Below are positions 5,027-5,368 of a DNA stretch of 5,368 nt, piece by piece. The stretch's first letter is position 1. Each line of letters begins with the position of its first letter. The notes beneath the pieces are model-generated. The model made no database searches. It had not been told where the DNA came from and saw only the letters and a program-made list of their open reading frames with translations. The position numbers were made by a program, and so were the translations under genes. Location of the stretch: positions 1 to 5,368 of the forward strand of contig DAQB01000111.1 of the NCBI GenBank assembly GCA_002502705.1, in the 5' to 3' direction. Source of the stretch: Thermoplasmatales archaeon UBA582 (GTDB taxonomy: Archaea; Thermoplasmatota; Thermoplasmata; Thermoplasmatales; Thermoplasmataceae).

Positions 5027-5368
5027 GCCGGGAGCTCTCTGTCTAAAGTTCCGATCCCAAGAAGTACCTCTCTATCAGATAAGCTGCCCACGCATTTTCC
5101 CTTTTCATCGACGATTGCGAGAACGTCAACGTTATTTTCCTTGAACATCCTGAGTGCTTCTGTTACATCTCTGTCCTGCCTGATGGCAACAACTCTATCA
5201 AGCCTGACCTGCCTCACCTTCATGTTATCGATTGACGACTGAGGGAGCAATAAAAGATCTACAAGGTTAATGACACCTGCTGGTGTGCTGTCGTTTGATA
5301 CTACTATCCCTGAAGGCGTATGCTTGGACATAAGATCGTCAACAACAACCTTAAGACTGTCGTCTAGT
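5023..5368 (-). CDS. CBS-domain protein, C-terminal part (5' truncated by window)
   Basis: The frame is open from the window edge to the TGA at 5025-5023, giving 114 residues. The ATG at 5331 is very probably internal, since the 12 codons before it (LDDSLKVVVDDL) continue a CBS motif. Two CBS units forming a Bateman module are visible. The first, incomplete, ends with SGIVVSNDSTPAGVINLVDLLLL. The second runs from about VRQVRLDRVVAIRQDRDVTEALRMFKENNVDVLAIVDEKGKCVGSLSDREVLLGIG and has the usual shape: a strand, the D-x-x-E-A-L helix, a hydrophobic VLAIVDE strand, and a G-x-x-S-D-R-E turn. Such modules usually bind adenine nucleotides or S-adenosylmethionine and regulate a partner or fused domain. 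What precedes the module cannot be seen, so the protein's role is unknown. It lies upstream of purEK on the same strand, but the 223-bp gap and the separate purE promoter argue against one operon. Confidence 0.8.
   Translation of the reverse strand, partial: LDDSLKVVVDDLMSKHTPSGIVVSNDSTPAGVINLVDLLLLPQSSIDNMKVRQVRLDRVVAIRQDRDVTEALRMFKENNVDVLAIVDEKGKCVGSLSDREVLLGIGTLDRELPA

Noticed and set aside
5012..5242. 76-codon plus-strand open frame opposite the CBS gene
   Set aside because: It lies antisense to a well-supported CBS module, is serine/threonine/leucine-rich in the way an antisense shadow is, and has no promoter.
5329..5331. ATG at 5331 as the start of the CBS gene
   Set aside because: The frame is open to the window edge and the preceding codons continue a CBS domain, so the gene is truncated by the window rather than starting here.

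Overview
The window looks like housekeeping DNA from a thermoacidophilic euryarchaeon of the Thermoplasmata (Thermoplasma / Ferroplasma / Cuniculiplasma type). The strongest clue is a zinc-dependent glucose 1-dehydrogenase that closely resembles the Thermoplasma acidophilum enzyme as I remember it. The start sites agree: AT-rich archaeal TATA-like boxes sit about 24-31 bp ahead of start codons that lack a convincing Shine-Dalgarno sequence, the arrangement expected for leaderless transcripts. Assignment below class level is not possible from this sequence alone.

Layout. Positions 1-558 (+) hold the 3' part of a class I SAM-dependent methyltransferase with a C-terminal THUMP-like domain; its 5' end lies outside the window. 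A short promoter gap leads to ribA (611-1189, +), a complete bacterial-type GTP cyclohydrolase II with a GTG start. After a 94-bp gap with a TATA-like element come gdh (1284-2372, +), glucose 1-dehydrogenase, and folD (2365-3237, +), methylene-THF dehydrogenase/cyclohydrolase. These two overlap by 8 bp and form a two-gene operon. A convergent purEK operon lies on the minus strand: purE (4799-4329), then purK (4329-3256), joined by a one-base stop/start overlap. folD and purK end 18 bp apart around a small hairpin. A 223-bp gap (4800-5022) holds the purE promoter, inverted repeats and possibly a tiny reading frame. The window closes with the 3' part of a CBS-domain gene (5368-5023, -).

How the genes relate. 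RibA starts riboflavin synthesis from GTP. PurK and PurE carboxylate the imidazole precursor in purine synthesis. FolD interconverts the folate one-carbon units that purine synthesis draws on as 10-formyl-THF. Gdh makes NADPH while oxidising glucose in the Entner-Doudoroff-type pathway of these archaea, and FolD also uses NADP(H). Nucleotide, flavin, one-carbon and NADPH metabolism are therefore clustered here, although only gdh-folD and purE-purK are clearly co-transcribed.

I see no mobile element, CRISPR array, tRNA, rRNA or defence system, and nothing that amounts to a new multi-gene system. The points most worth a second look are a Gln-to-Glu change at the FolD cyclohydrolase position, the coupled gdh-folD pair, the structured convergent folD/purK junction, and the palindromes plus in-frame post-stop reading frame behind the CBS gene.
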